A DNA stretch of 37,989 bases from Arthrobacter sp. SO5 (GTDB lineage: Bacteria; Actinomycetota; Actinomycetes; Actinomycetales; Micrococcaceae), in assembly GCF_020532805.1 (NCBI RefSeq), contig NZ_MQTQ01000008.1, forward strand, positions 68,584 through 106,572, read 5' to 3'. Positions 15,506 to 23,212 of the stretch are shown piece by piece; within the stretch, counting starts at the first letter, position 1, and each line of letters begins with the position of its first letter. The notes under the pieces are model-generated. The model ran no database searches, was not told where the DNA came from, and worked only from the letters and a program-made list of their open reading frames with translations. Both the position numbers and the translations under genes were made by a program.

Positions 15506-15553
15506 AAAAACCCCGCTGTACGGGCCATTGGGCCTGCAGCAACGGGGTTTTTT
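15506..15553. terminator. Bidirectional terminator between rhodopsin and tRNA-Val
   Basis: A long, partly mismatched stem runs from AAAAACCCCG (15506-15515) to CGGGGTTTTTT (15543-15553), with GGGCC/GGCCC near the loop. A/T runs at both ends allow termination of the convergent rhodopsin mRNA and tRNA transcript. Confidence 0.85.
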
Positions 15554-15555
15554 CG

Positions 15556-15631
15556 TGGTGGGTCCTACCGGGATCGAACCGATGACATCCACGGTGTAAA
15601 CGTGGCGCTCTACCAGCTGAGCTAAAGACCC
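15556..15631 (-). tRNA. tRNA-Val, anticodon TAC
   Basis: All arms fold. The 7-bp acceptor stem pairs GGGTCTT with AGGACCC, the D arm is GCTC/GAGC, the anticodon stem CCACG/CGTGG holds a TTTACAC loop, and the T arm contains TTCGATC. The anticodon TAC reads GTA valine codons. CCA is encoded (15556-15558). The gene is 76 nt and lies about 80 bp after the Sir2 stop on the same strand. TACAGT (15676-15681, minus strand) with TTGGCG further upstream may be its own promoter, although the 19-bp spacing is long. Confidence 0.97.
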
Positions 15632-15712
15632 AAACCGTTGATTCTGCACCTCAGCGCGTCAACCAACGAACAGCTACTGTACCGGATGCGGCGGGCAGAA
15701 CGCCAATCGGGA

Positions 15713-16606
15713 TCAGAGCGGCGGGAGCTCATCCGCGAGCCATCTGAGTGACTCGCTGACTCCGGCGTCGAGCTTGATGGTGGCGAGGTCGTCCCCGCGG
15801 GTCTGCCCCCGGTTGATGATCACGACCGGTTTGCCCTGCTTGGCGGCGTGGCGGACGAACCGGAGCCCGCTCATCACCGTCAGGGAGGACCCCGCGACAA
15901 GCAGGGCGCCGGCCTCGTCGACCATGGCATAGGAACGCTCCACCCGGTCCTTGGGGACGTTTTCGCCGAAGTATACGAAGTCGGGCTTGAGCGTCCCGCC
16001 GCAGGCCGGGCACTGTGCCACCATAAAGCTTTCGATCAACCCCGCGTCCTCCACCGTGGCGTCGGCGTCGGGCGCCATCTCCACCACTCCGGCGGCCAGT
16101 GCCCGTTCCAGGAAACCGGGGTTGAGTTCTTCGAAGACACCCGCGAGCAACGCGCGGCTGTAGCGGCGGCGGCATGCGAGGCAGATCACCTGGTCGAACC
16201 GGCCGTGCAGGTCTATGACATTAATGCTGCCGGCCTCCTGGTGGAGGCGGTCCACGTTTTGGGTGATGAGGCCGGTCAGCAGGCCGCGGTGTTCGAGCTG
16301 GGCGACGGCGGCGTGGCCGTCGTTGGGGTCCGCCCGCCGCAGGTGCGACCAGCCGATGTGGTTGCGGGCCCAGTAACGGCGCCGGTTGTCGGCTTCGCCG
16401 ATGAATTCCTGGTACGTCATGGGAGCCCGGGGCGCGGAGCCGGGGCCGCGGTAGTCGGGGATGCCTGAGTCCGTGCTCAGCCCGGCCCCCGTCAGGACGG
16501 CGAAGCGCCCTCCGGCCAGCAAGGCGTGGATGTCCTGCAGGCTTTCCAGTTCATCGCGGGCAGGTTCGGCGGCCGCGACTGGCGGCAGGCTGGCAAAGCC
16601 AGTCAT
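15713..16606 (-). CDS. NAD-dependent protein deacetylase (Sir2 family)
   Basis: This sirtuin removes acyl groups from lysines using NAD. Motifs are GAGLSTDSGIPDYRG (from about residue 40), TQNVDRLHQ, LHG with the catalytic His, two zinc knuckles CLAC and CPAC, then KPDFVYFGE and GSSLTVMSG. The spacing between knuckles is larger than usual because of an inserted helical segment (GFLERALAAGVVEMAPDA). No Ala-Tyr-Arg desuccinylase signature is evident. I used the ATG at 16606, preceded by GGGA; in-frame GTG (16633) and TTG (16663) starts are alternatives, and the TTG would overlap the end of the peroxiredoxin gene by 14 nt. It is the last gene of a DUF3052-peroxiredoxin-Sir2 run and is probably co-transcribed. 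Confidence 0.9.
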   Translation of the reverse strand: MTGFASLPPVAAAEPARDELESLQDIHALLAGGRFAVLTGAGLSTDSGIPDYRGPGSAPRAPMTYQEFIGEADNRRRYWARNHIGWSHLRRADPNDGHAAVAQLEHRGLLTGLITQNVDRLHQEAGSINVIDLHGRFDQVICLACRRRYSRALLAGVFEELNPGFLERALAAGVVEMAPDADATVEDAGLIESFMVAQCPACGGTLKPDFVYFGENVPKDRVERSYAMVDEAGALLVAGSSLTVMSGLRFVRHAAKQGKPVVIINRGQTRGDDLATIKLDAGVSESLRWLADELPPL

Positions 16607-16649
16607 GCCGATCCCGGGCCGCCGCTGCCTCACCGTCTCTGTCCCGCCG

Positions 16650-17201
16650 TCAGTTCCCGGCAAGTCCCGCCAGGGCGGCCCGGTAACCGGCGAAGTCCCG
16701 GGCCTGGCCGCGGGGATTCACCACCACATAGCGCACGGTACCGTCCGCATCGATGATGAATGTTCCGCGCTGGGCCATGCCGCTGTCGGGATCAAACACG
16801 CCGTACTGTTCGGCGACGGCGCCGTGCGGCCAGAAATCGGCCAGGAGGTCGAAGGTATAGCCTTCCTTCTCCGCATAGGCCCGCTGTGCGAACTTGCTGT
16901 CCACCGAGATGCCCAAAACGGTGGTGCCGGATTCCTCAAGGAGAGCCAGGTTGTCCCGGATCTCGCACAGTTCGCCCGTGCAGATGCCGGAGAACGCGAA
17001 GGGAAAAAATACGACGGCGACGTTGCGGCCGCGCAGGGCCGAAAGCCGCACGGGCTCGCCGTACTGGTTCACGAGTTCGAAGTCCGGAGCCAGCTCACCA
17101 ACGGCCGGCACGGCCGGCTGGTGTCCGGCTGCCGGGTGCACGCCTGCCAATGGCACGCCTGCTAGCAGCACGGCCGTGTCGGCTGCGCCGGCTGGCGTCA
17201 C
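16650..17201 (-). CDS. AhpE-type peroxiredoxin
   Basis: The 183-residue thioredoxin-fold peroxidase reduces peroxides. FFPFAFSGICTGELCEIRDN contains the peroxidatic Cys74 in the AhpE-like setting, with a second Cys79 five residues later, the spacing of BCP/PrxQ enzymes; classical mycobacterial AhpE lacks that second cysteine. About 34 residues at the N-terminus (Ala/Val/Pro-rich, AVLLAGVPLAG) precede the core and are unusual, though the start is supported: its GTG overlaps the upstream DUF3052 stop as GTGA, a translational-coupling arrangement. The order peroxiredoxin-DUF3052 divergent from aceE matches Mycobacterium tuberculosis Rv2238c-Rv2239c and aceE, supporting AhpE orthology. Confidence 0.88.
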   Translation of the reverse strand: MTPAGAADTAVLLAGVPLAGVHPAAGHQPAVPAVGELAPDFELVNQYGEPVRLSALRGRNVAVVFFPFAFSGICTGELCEIRDNLALLEESGTTVLGISVDSKFAQRAYAEKEGYTFDLLADFWPHGAVAEQYGVFDPDSGMAQRGTFIIDADGTVRYVVVNPRGQARDFAGYRAALAGLAGN

Positions 17202-17617
17202 TTGTTCTTCCGGGTGACCAGGCGCGTGGCGCTCCAGTCCTTCGAGACACCCGCGGACGTGGTGTAGTGCAACCCTGCCGTGGGCGCGGCATCCTGGATG
17301 TCCGCCGGTGAGACATAGCCCACCCGGCCGGACTTTGGCGTCAGGACCCAGACAACGCCGCCCTCGGTCAGGGTGGTCCGGGAGCCGACCAATGTGTCAA
17401 CGAGGTCGCCGTCGTCGGAACGCCACCAAAGAATCACGGAATCAACCACTTCGTGATCGTCCTCGTCAAAGAGTTCCGAGCCCGTGAGGTCTTCAATATC
17501 GTCACGCAGGTCGAAGTCGACGTCGTCGTCGTAACCGAATTCCTGAATCAGATCCCCGGACTTGAAACCCAGTTTTTCCGCCACATTTACCGAAGTGGCG
17601 GCGTCGGCCTCGCTCAC
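17198..17617 (-). CDS. DUF3052 family protein
   Basis: This 139-residue conserved actinobacterial protein has unknown biochemical function. It begins with a short helix-rich segment (VAEKLGFKSGDLIQEFGYDDDVD), continues with a strongly acidic stretch (about 29-60), then a beta-rich region with VILWWRSDDGDLVDTLV and a SPADIQDAAPTAGLHYTTSAGVSKDW tail characteristic of the family. It corresponds to mycobacterial Rv2239c by sequence type and position beside aceE. The start is the GTG at 17617 after AGGAG. It leads the run DUF3052-peroxiredoxin-Sir2, and its stop overlaps the peroxiredoxin start by 4 nt. The promoter must lie in the 424-bp divergent region shared with aceE. Confidence 0.9.
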   Translation of the reverse strand: MSEADAATSVNVAEKLGFKSGDLIQEFGYDDDVDFDLRDDIEDLTGSELFDEDDHEVVDSVILWWRSDDGDLVDTLVGSRTTLTEGGVVWVLTPKSGRVGYVSPADIQDAAPTAGLHYTTSAGVSKDWSATRLVTRKNK

Positions 17618-18041
17618 GTGTTGCTCCTATGCTTAGTGTCTTCAATAGCTCTAGTGATTTCCATTACTCCAAGCCAACACCCTTTGGGCCTGCGCTTCAA
17701 GCTGTTGGCACTGCGATCCGCCATATTCTGCGTCACACAGGGCGCTCAGAAGTCCGCAGGGCGGATCTTCCTCACACCACCAGTATGCCCGGGAAATACG
17801 CGGTGGCCCCCATGCTGCCCGCTACGCATCCGCAAGGTGTCCGGACTAGAGTGGCTGGTGACGACTACGCCCGCAAGGGCGGCTGCCCTGCCGACACCGG
17901 CAGGAAAGTTGTGATTGGACCTTGCCCGGCACACATGACCGGGCTGTTGTAACCGATATGTCGCACACGTCGCGTTCACGCCAGGCAGTTACCCTGCCGG
18001 AGCTGAGGGCGCCGATGAATGCGCTCAAAGAGAGGTTGGAC
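17618..18041. other. Divergent intergenic region between DUF3052 and aceE
   Basis: These 424 bp hold both divergent promoters. An in-frame extension of aceE from 17922 is open, but its codons look non-coding and it lacks a ribosome binding site. A short inverted repeat, CCTGCCG-ACAC-CGGCAGG, lies at 17887-17904. I could not fix either promoter with confidence, and I see no further gene or RNA. Confidence 0.5.
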
Positions 18042-20807
18042 GTGGCTGCAGGAGATACCTCCCATATCCTCAGCGGGTTGACAAACCAGCTGCCTGATCG
18101 TGATCCGGAAGAGACCGCCGAATGGCTGGAGTCCCTGGATAACCTGATTCAGGAACAGGGCACCGAACGTGCCCAGTACATTATGCGTAGCCTGCTCCAG
18201 CGGGCGGGCGCCCAGAGCGTGGGCGTCCCGATGGTGACCACCACGGACTACGTCAACACGATCCCCGTGGATCAGGAAGCCGCCTTCCCCGGCGACGAGG
18301 AAATCGAGCGCAAGTACCGCGCCTGGCTGCGCTGGAACGCCGCCATCATGGTGCACCGCGCCCAGCGCTCGGATATCGGCGTCGGCGGCCACATTTCCAC
18401 CTACGCCGGCGCGGCAACCCTCTATGAGGTCGGCTTCAACCACTTCTTCCGCGGCAAGGACCACCCCGGCGGCGGAGACCAGGTCTTCTTCCAGGGCCAT
18501 GCCTCCCCCGGCATGTACGCCCGCGCTTTCATGGAAGGCCGGCTGAGCGAAGAGGACCTGGACGGCTTCCGCCAGGAGAAGTCCAAGGAAGGCCATGCCC
18601 TTTCCTCCTACCCGCACCCGCGCCTGATGCCGGAGTTCTGGGAGTTCCCCACCGTCTCCATGGGCATCGGCCCGATGAACGCCATCTACCAGGCGCAGTC
18701 CAACCGTTACCTGCACAACCGCGGCATCAAGGACACCTCGGACCAGCAGGTCTGGGCGTTCCTCGGTGACGGCGAAATGGACGAGCCCGAGTCCCGCGGC
18801 CTGCTCCAGCTCGCCGCGAACGACAAGCTGGACAACCTCAACTTCGTCATCAACTGCAACCTCCAGCGCCTCGACGGACCCGTCCGCGGCAACGGCAAGA
18901 TCATGCAGGAACTCGAAGCGTTCTTCCGCGGTGCGGGCTGGAACGTCATCAAGGTGGTCTGGGGACGGGAGTGGGACTCGCTCCTGGCCAAGGACGAGGA
19001 CGGCTCGCTCGTCAAGATCATGAACGAGACGGTCGACGGCGATTACCAGACGTACAAGGCCGAGTCCGGCGCGTTCGTCCGCGAGCACTTCTTCGGCCAG
19101 ACCCCGCAGACCAAGGAAATGGTCCAGGACCTTTCCGACGACGCGATCTGGAACCTCAAGCGCGGCGGCCACGATTACAACAAGGTGTACGCCGCGTACA
19201 AGGCCGCCACGGAATTCAAGGGCAAGCCGACGGTCATCCTGGCGCACACGGTCAAGGGCTACGGCCTGGGCACCCACTTCGAGGGCCGCAACGCCACGCA
19301 CCAGATGAAGAAGCTCACCATGGCGGACCTCAAGGCCTTCCGCGACCACCTGCGCATCCCGATCACGGACGAGCAGCTGGAAGCGGACCTGTACCGGCCC
19401 CCGTACTACCACCCCGGCATGGACGCCCCGGAGATCCAGTACCTCATGGGCCGCCGCAAGGAACTGGGCGGATTCGTCCCCGAACGCCGCTCCCGGCACA
19501 CCGAGATCACCCTCCCGGAGGAGAAGGTCTACGAAGTCGCCAACCGCGGCTCCGGCAAGCAGATGGCAGCCACCACCATGGCCTTCGTCCGCCTGCTCAA
19601 GGACCTCATGCGGGATAAGGAGTTCGGCAAACGGATCGTGCCGATCATCCCGGACGAGGCCCGGACCTTCGGCATGGACGCCTTCTTCCCGACGGCGAAG
19701 ATCTACAACCCCAACGGCCAGAACTACCTCTCCGTGGACCGCGAGCTCGTCCTGGCCTACAAGGAGTCCATCTCCGGCCAGATCGTGCACGCCGGCATCA
19801 ACGAGGCCGGGTCCGTGGCAGCCTTCACCGCCGCGGGAACCTCCTACTCCACCCACGGCGAACCGCTGATCCCGGTCTACGTCTTCTACTCGATGTTCGG
19901 GTTCCAGCGCACGGGAGATTCCTTCTGGGCTGCCGCGGACCAGATGACGCGCGGGTTCATCATCGGCGCCACCGCCGGACGCACCACGCTGACCGGCGAG
20001 GGTCTGCAGCACGCGGACGGGCACTCCCCCATGCTCGCGGCCACCAACCCGGCCGTCATGACCTACGACCCGGCGTACGGCTATGAGATCGGGGTCATCA
20101 TGCGCGACGGGCTCAACCGCATGTACGGCCCCGGCGAAGCCGGGAAAGAAATTGCCGACAACGACCCGTCGCGGAACGTCATGTACTACATCACGGTGTA
20201 CAACGAGCCGATCGTGCAGCCCCCTGCGCCGGCGGAACTCGACGTCGAAGGCATCATCAAGGGCATCTACCTGCTCGCGCCGGCCAAGATCGATGGCCCG
20301 CGCACGCAGATCCTCGCCTCCGGCGTGTCCGTTCCCTGGGCCCTCGAAGCCCAGAAAGTCCTCGCCGAGGACTGGGGCGTCTCCGCCGACGTCTGGTCCG
20401 TGACGTCCTGGACCGAACTGCGCCGCGACGCCATGGCCGCCGAGGAAGATGCCTTCCTCAACCCGGGCAAGCCGGCCCGCGTGCCGTTCGTCACCGAACA
20501 GCTCGCCGGCGCCACCGGGCCCATCGTGGCAGTCACGGACTACATGAAGGCCGTGCCGGACCAGATCCGCCAGTTCCTGCCGAACGAGTTCGCCTCCCTC
20601 GGCGCGGACGGCTTCGGGTTCTCGGACACCCGTGCCGCGGCGCGCCGCTTCTTCAAGAACGACATCCACTCAGTGGTGGTCCGTTCCCTGGAGATGCTCG
20701 CCCGCCGCGGAGAGGTTGACGCCCAGGCCCCGGCCCAAGCGATCGAGAAGTACCGCCTGCACAACGTCAACGCCGGCACCACCGGCAACGCCGGCGGCGA
20801 CTCCTAA
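18042..20807 (+). CDS. aceE: Pyruvate dehydrogenase E1 component, homodimeric type
   Basis: The 921-residue thiamine-diphosphate enzyme decarboxylates pyruvate and passes the acetyl group to the E2 lipoyl domain, feeding acetyl-CoA to the TCA cycle and fatty-acid synthesis. The ThDP motif [10 protein letters not shown]... NLNFVINCN (about 245-280), HTVKGYG and [15 protein letters not shown] active-site segments, the transketolase pyrimidine domain around [14 protein letters not shown], and the C-terminal domain are all present. Length and layout are those of E. coli-type AceE. The GTG at 18042 was chosen because GAGAGG precedes it by 6 nt and it gives the usual start before [19 protein letters not shown]; a frame reaching back to 17922 is less likely. 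It is next to fasR and the fab genes, conserved in actinobacteria. Confidence 0.96.
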   Translation: MAAGDTSHILSGLTNQLPDRDPEETAEWLESLDNLIQEQGTERAQYIMRSLLQRAGAQSVGVPMVTTTDYVNTIPVDQEAAFPGDEEIERKYRAWLRWNAAIMVHRAQRSDIGVGGHISTYAGAATLYEVGFNHFFRGKDHPGGGDQVFFQGHASPGMYARAFMEGRLSEEDLDGFRQEKSKEGHALSSYPHPRLMPEFWEFPTVSMGIGPMNAIYQAQSNRYLHNRGIKDTSDQQVWAFLGDGEMDEPESRGLLQLAANDKLDNLNFVINCNLQRLDGPVRGNGKIMQELEAFFRGAGWNVIKVVWGREWDSLLAKDEDGSLVKIMNETVDGDYQTYKAESGAFVREHFFGQTPQTKEMVQDLSDDAIWNLKRGGHDYNKVYAAYKAATEFKGKPTVILAHTVKGYGLGTHFEGRNATHQMKKLTMADLKAFRDHLRIPITDEQLEADLYRPPYYHPGMDAPEIQYLMGRRKELGGFVPERRSRHTEITLPEEKVYEVANRGSGKQMAATTMAFVRLLKDLMRDKEFGKRIVPIIPDEARTFGMDAFFPTAKIYNPNGQNYLSVDRELVLAYKESISGQIVHAGINEAGSVAAFTAAGTSYSTHGEPLIPVYVFYSMFGFQRTGDSFWAAADQMTRGFIIGATAGRTTLTGEGLQHADGHSPMLAATNPAVMTYDPAYGYEIGVIMRDGLNRMYGPGEAGKEIADNDPSRNVMYYITVYNEPIVQPPAPAELDVEGIIKGIYLLAPAKIDGPRTQILASGVSVPWALEAQKVLAEDWGVSADVWSVTSWTELRRDAMAAEEDAFLNPGKPARVPFVTEQLAGATGPIVAVTDYMKAVPDQIRQFLPNEFASLGADGFGFSDTRAAARRFFKNDIHSVVVRSLEMLARRGEVDAQAPAQAIEKYRLHNVNAGTTGNAGGDS

Positions 20808-20827
20808 ACCGCGTCCCGCACAGCGCA

Positions 20828-20870
20828 CGACGGCGGTCCCTCCGAAAGGCGGGGGCCGCCGTCGGCGTTT
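20828..20870 (+). terminator. Terminator after aceE
   Basis: The stem CGACGGCGG (20828-20836) pairs with CCGCCGTCG (20856-20864), extended by TCCC/GGGG, and is followed by GCGTTT. It separates aceE from fasR. Confidence 0.7.
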
Positions 20871-20897
20871 AACGTCTGTGACCCGCAACAATGCGCG

Positions 20898-20914
20898 TTG
20901 TAGCCTTTGCACAA
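20898..20914 (+). promoter_or_regulatory. Candidate FasR box upstream of fasR
   Basis: TTGTAGCCTTTGCACAA is an imperfect inverted repeat (TTGT...ACAA) and matches a perfect repeat before fabD at 13 of 17 positions. It is centred 33 bp before the fasR -10 box, a position typical of activators. Confidence 0.4.
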
Positions 20915-20938
20915 CTGGGGCTTGGGCGGCGGGCACCG

Positions 20939-20944
20939 TATGCT
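20939..20944 (+). promoter_or_regulatory. -10 box for a probable leaderless transcript (fasR)
   Basis: TATGCT is followed by 6 nt and the ATG at 20951. There is no good -35 box, which would fit a promoter that depends on an activator. Confidence 0.5.
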
Positions 20945-20950
20945 CGATGC

Positions 20951-22195
20951 ATGTCCGAGCCGATCACCACTCCCGCAAAACGCAAGCCCGCCTCGAGGGC
21001 GATGTCCCCGGAGAAGGTCGAGACGCTCAAGAAGCTCCGGGGAAGCGTGGGCCAATTATCGACCACGACGCTGCGCCAGCTCGAGAAGTCCCTGCCGTGG
21101 TACAGCCGGCTGAACTCCGACGAACGTTCCGCCCTGGGCATGGTGGCCCAGAACGGCATCGCAGCCTTCGTCACCTGGTACGAACGCCCCAGCTCGCCGT
21201 CGTGGATCCTGTCCGACGTCTTCGGCACCGCGCCGACGGAACTCACGCGCTCCATCAGCCTGCAGAAGGCCCTCCAGCTCATCCGGATCGTCGTGGAAGT
21301 GGTCGAGGACCAGGTGCCGGTGATCGCCCCCGAAGCGGATCAGGGCGCGCTGCGCGAAGCCGTGCTGCGCTACTCCCGCGAAGTAGCGTTCGCTGCCGCC
21401 GACGTCTACGCCCGCGCCGCGGAATCCCGCGGATCCTGGGACACCCGTCTGGAAGCGCTCATTGTGGACGCCATCCTGCGCGGGGAAAACACTGATGCGC
21501 TGCGGTCCCGGATCGCCGCGCTGGGCTGGAAGGCGCAGGAACGCTTCACCGTGATGGTGGGCAATTCCCCGTCCGAACCCAGCGCCAGCTACGTCAGCGA
21601 ACTGCGCCGGACCGCCGGGCGCTTCGCGGAGGATGCCCTCGTCGGCATCCAGGGCGACCGCCTCATCCTGATCCTGGGCGGGGTCCAGGACCGGGAGACC
21701 GCGTTCCTGAAACTCAGCGAGCTGTTCGCGCCGGGACCGGTGGTCTACGGCGCCGAGGCCGGTTCCCTGCCCGAAGCCAGCGGCTCCGCCCAGTCCGCCT
21801 TCGCCGGGCTGACCGCGGCCCGGGCCTGGCCGGCCGCGCCGCGCCCCGTGGCGGCCGATGACCTCCTGCCCGAGCGCGTCATCTCCGGCGACGACGCGGC
21901 CCGGCGCTCCCTCGTCAAGAACATCTACCGCCCCCTCCTGGCGGCCTCGAACGGGCTAGTAGAGACCCTGGGCACCTACCTTGAACTGGGCCACTCCCTG
22001 GAGGCGACGGCCCGGGAACTCTTCGTCCACGCCAACACCGTGCGCTACCGGCTCAAGCGGGTCTGCGATGTCACCGGCTGGGATCCGCTCCTGCCGCGGG
22101 AGGCCTTTGTGCTCCAGACGGCCCTCGTCGTGGGCCGGCTCGCCGCCCCGCCGAAGCCCGCCACGGAACGCCAGCCGTCCCGCAACAACGCCTGA
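20951..22195 (+). CDS. fasR: Fatty-acid synthesis regulator FasR (PucR-type helix-turn-helix)
   Basis: The 414-residue protein belongs to the group of Streptomyces coelicolor FasR, an activator of the adjacent fabD-fabH-acpP-fabF genes; mycobacterial Rv2242 occupies the same place. The N-terminal region is helical (about 20-150), a middle GGDEF-like PucR fold follows (about 170-300), and the C-terminus has the PucR helix-turn-helix LVETLGTYLELGHSLEATARELFVHANTVRYRLKRV (about 335-372). It stands between aceE and fabD. The ATG at 20951 rests on a TATGCT box 6 nt upstream and no Shine-Dalgarno. The same 17-bp box precedes fasR and fabD, suggesting autoregulation plus activation of the fab genes. 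Confidence 0.9.
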   Translation: MSEPITTPAKRKPASRAMSPEKVETLKKLRGSVGQLSTTTLRQLEKSLPWYSRLNSDERSALGMVAQNGIAAFVTWYERPSSPSWILSDVFGTAPTELTRSISLQKALQLIRIVVEVVEDQVPVIAPEADQGALREAVLRYSREVAFAAADVYARAAESRGSWDTRLEALIVDAILRGENTDALRSRIAALGWKAQERFTVMVGNSPSEPSASYVSELRRTAGRFAEDALVGIQGDRLILILGGVQDRETAFLKLSELFAPGPVVYGAEAGSLPEASGSAQSAFAGLTAARAWPAAPRPVAADDLLPERVISGDDAARRSLVKNIYRPLLAASNGLVETLGTYLELGHSLEATARELFVHANTVRYRLKRVCDVTGWDPLLPREAFVLQTALVVGRLAAPPKPATERQPSRNNA

Positions 22196-22199
22196 ACAG

Positions 22200-22216
22200 T
22201 TGTAGACTTCCTACAA
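22200..22216 (+). promoter_or_regulatory. Candidate FasR box upstream of fabD
   Basis: TTGTAG-ACTTC-CTACAA is a perfect inverted repeat starting 5 bp after the fasR stop and centred about 75 bp before the fabD start. A similar box lies upstream of fasR. Confidence 0.5.
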
Positions 22217-22233
22217 ACCGACCCCCAGAGCTT

Positions 22234-22255
22234 GGTGCATGAATGCACCGATAAT
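22234..22255 (+). promoter_or_regulatory. Palindrome and -10 box of the fab operon promoter
   Basis: GGTGCAT-GA-ATGCACC (22234-22249) is a perfect 16-bp palindrome abutting GATAAT (22250-22255), a plausible -10 box about 28 bp before the fabD GTG. No good -35 box is at the right distance. The palindrome would overlap the spacer, so it could be a second regulator site. Confidence 0.45.
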
Positions 22256-22282
22256 CGCGCAGTAATTTGGAAAGCTGGATAC

Positions 22283-23212
22283 GTGCTTGCAATCGTTTGC
22301 CCTGGACAGGGCTCCCAGACCCCCGGTTTTCTGGCCCCCTGGCTGGAACTGCCGTCCGTCGCAGGCCAGCTGGCCTCGCTCAGCGAAATAGCCGGCATCG
22401 ACCTCATCGCCCACGGCACCACCTCCGACGGGGAGACCATCAAGGACACTGCCGTTGCGCAGCCCCTGATCGTCGCCGCCGGGCTGGTGGCCGCGGGCTC
22501 CCTCTTCGACGTCGAACTGAGCACCCTTCCGGTCATCCTCGCCGGCCACTCCGTCGGCGAAATCACGGCCTCGGCCCTGGCCGGCGTCCTGACGGACACG
22601 GAAGCCATGACGTTTGTCCGCGAACGGGCCAACAGCATGGCCGCGGCCGCCGCGGCCACCCCCACCGGCATGAGCGCGGTCGTGGGCGGAGACCCGGCGG
22701 AGGTCCTGTCCGCCATCGAGGCGTGCGGCGCCACCGCAGCGAACGTCAACGGCGCAGGCCAGATCGTGGCCGCCGGCACCCTGGACCAGCTCAAGGCACT
22801 TGCGGACAATCCGCCGGCCAAGGCCCGGGTGATCCCGCTCAAGGTCGCCGGCGCCTTCCACACCTCGCACATGTCCCCCGCCGCCGCACCGCTGCAGGCC
22901 CTCCGGCCCACGCTGCACCCGCGGAACCCGCAGGTTCCCCTGCTCTCGAACTTCGACGGCGCGGACGTCACCGACGGCGCCGCCGCCGTCGACAGCCTGA
23001 TCGCCCAGGTCTCCCGCCCAGTCCGCTGGGATTTGTGCATGGAGTCCATGGTCAAGCGCGGCGTGAACGGACTGATCGAACTCGCCCCCGCCGGCACGCT
23101 CGCCGGGCTGGCCAAGCGCGCCATGCCCGGCGTCAAGACCGTCACCGTCAAGACCCCGGATGATCTGTCCGCCGCCCTGGCCCTATTCGCAGAACTGGAA
23201 GGACAGGCATGA
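22283..23212 (+). CDS. fabD: Malonyl-CoA:ACP transacylase
   Basis: The 309-residue enzyme loads malonyl from CoA onto ACP for fatty-acid elongation. The N-terminal CPGQGSQTPG, the nucleophile Ser90 in GHSVGEI and His196 in FHTSHM are the expected motifs, with Arg in VRERANSM (about 113) to hold the malonyl carboxylate. The GTG at 22283 gives the standard short N-terminus (LAIVCPGQGSQ); an ATG at 22240 is in frame but would lie inside the promoter palindrome. The stop overlaps the fabH start as ATGA (23209-23212), so the two are translationally coupled. It is first in the fabD-fabH-acpP-fabF operon. Confidence 0.95.
   Translation: MLAIVCPGQGSQTPGFLAPWLELPSVAGQLASLSEIAGIDLIAHGTTSDGETIKDTAVAQPLIVAAGLVAAGSLFDVELSTLPVILAGHSVGEITASALAGVLTDTEAMTFVRERANSMAAAAAATPTGMSAVVGGDPAEVLSAIEACGATAANVNGAGQIVAAGTLDQLKALADNPPAKARVIPLKVAGAFHTSHMSPAAAPLQALRPTLHPRNPQVPLLSNFDGADVTDGAAAVDSLIAQVSRPVRWDLCMESMVKRGVNGLIELAPAGTLAGLAKRAMPGVKTVTVKTPDDLSAALALFAELEGQA

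Noticed and set aside
17922..18041. A 40-residue N-terminal extension of AceE
   Set aside because: The GTG at 18042 has a good ribosome binding site and gives the usual family N-terminus.
17976..20669. An 897-codon open frame antisense to aceE
   Set aside because: Long antisense frames are expected in high-GC coding DNA; its His/Val/Arg-rich content is a mirror of aceE codons.
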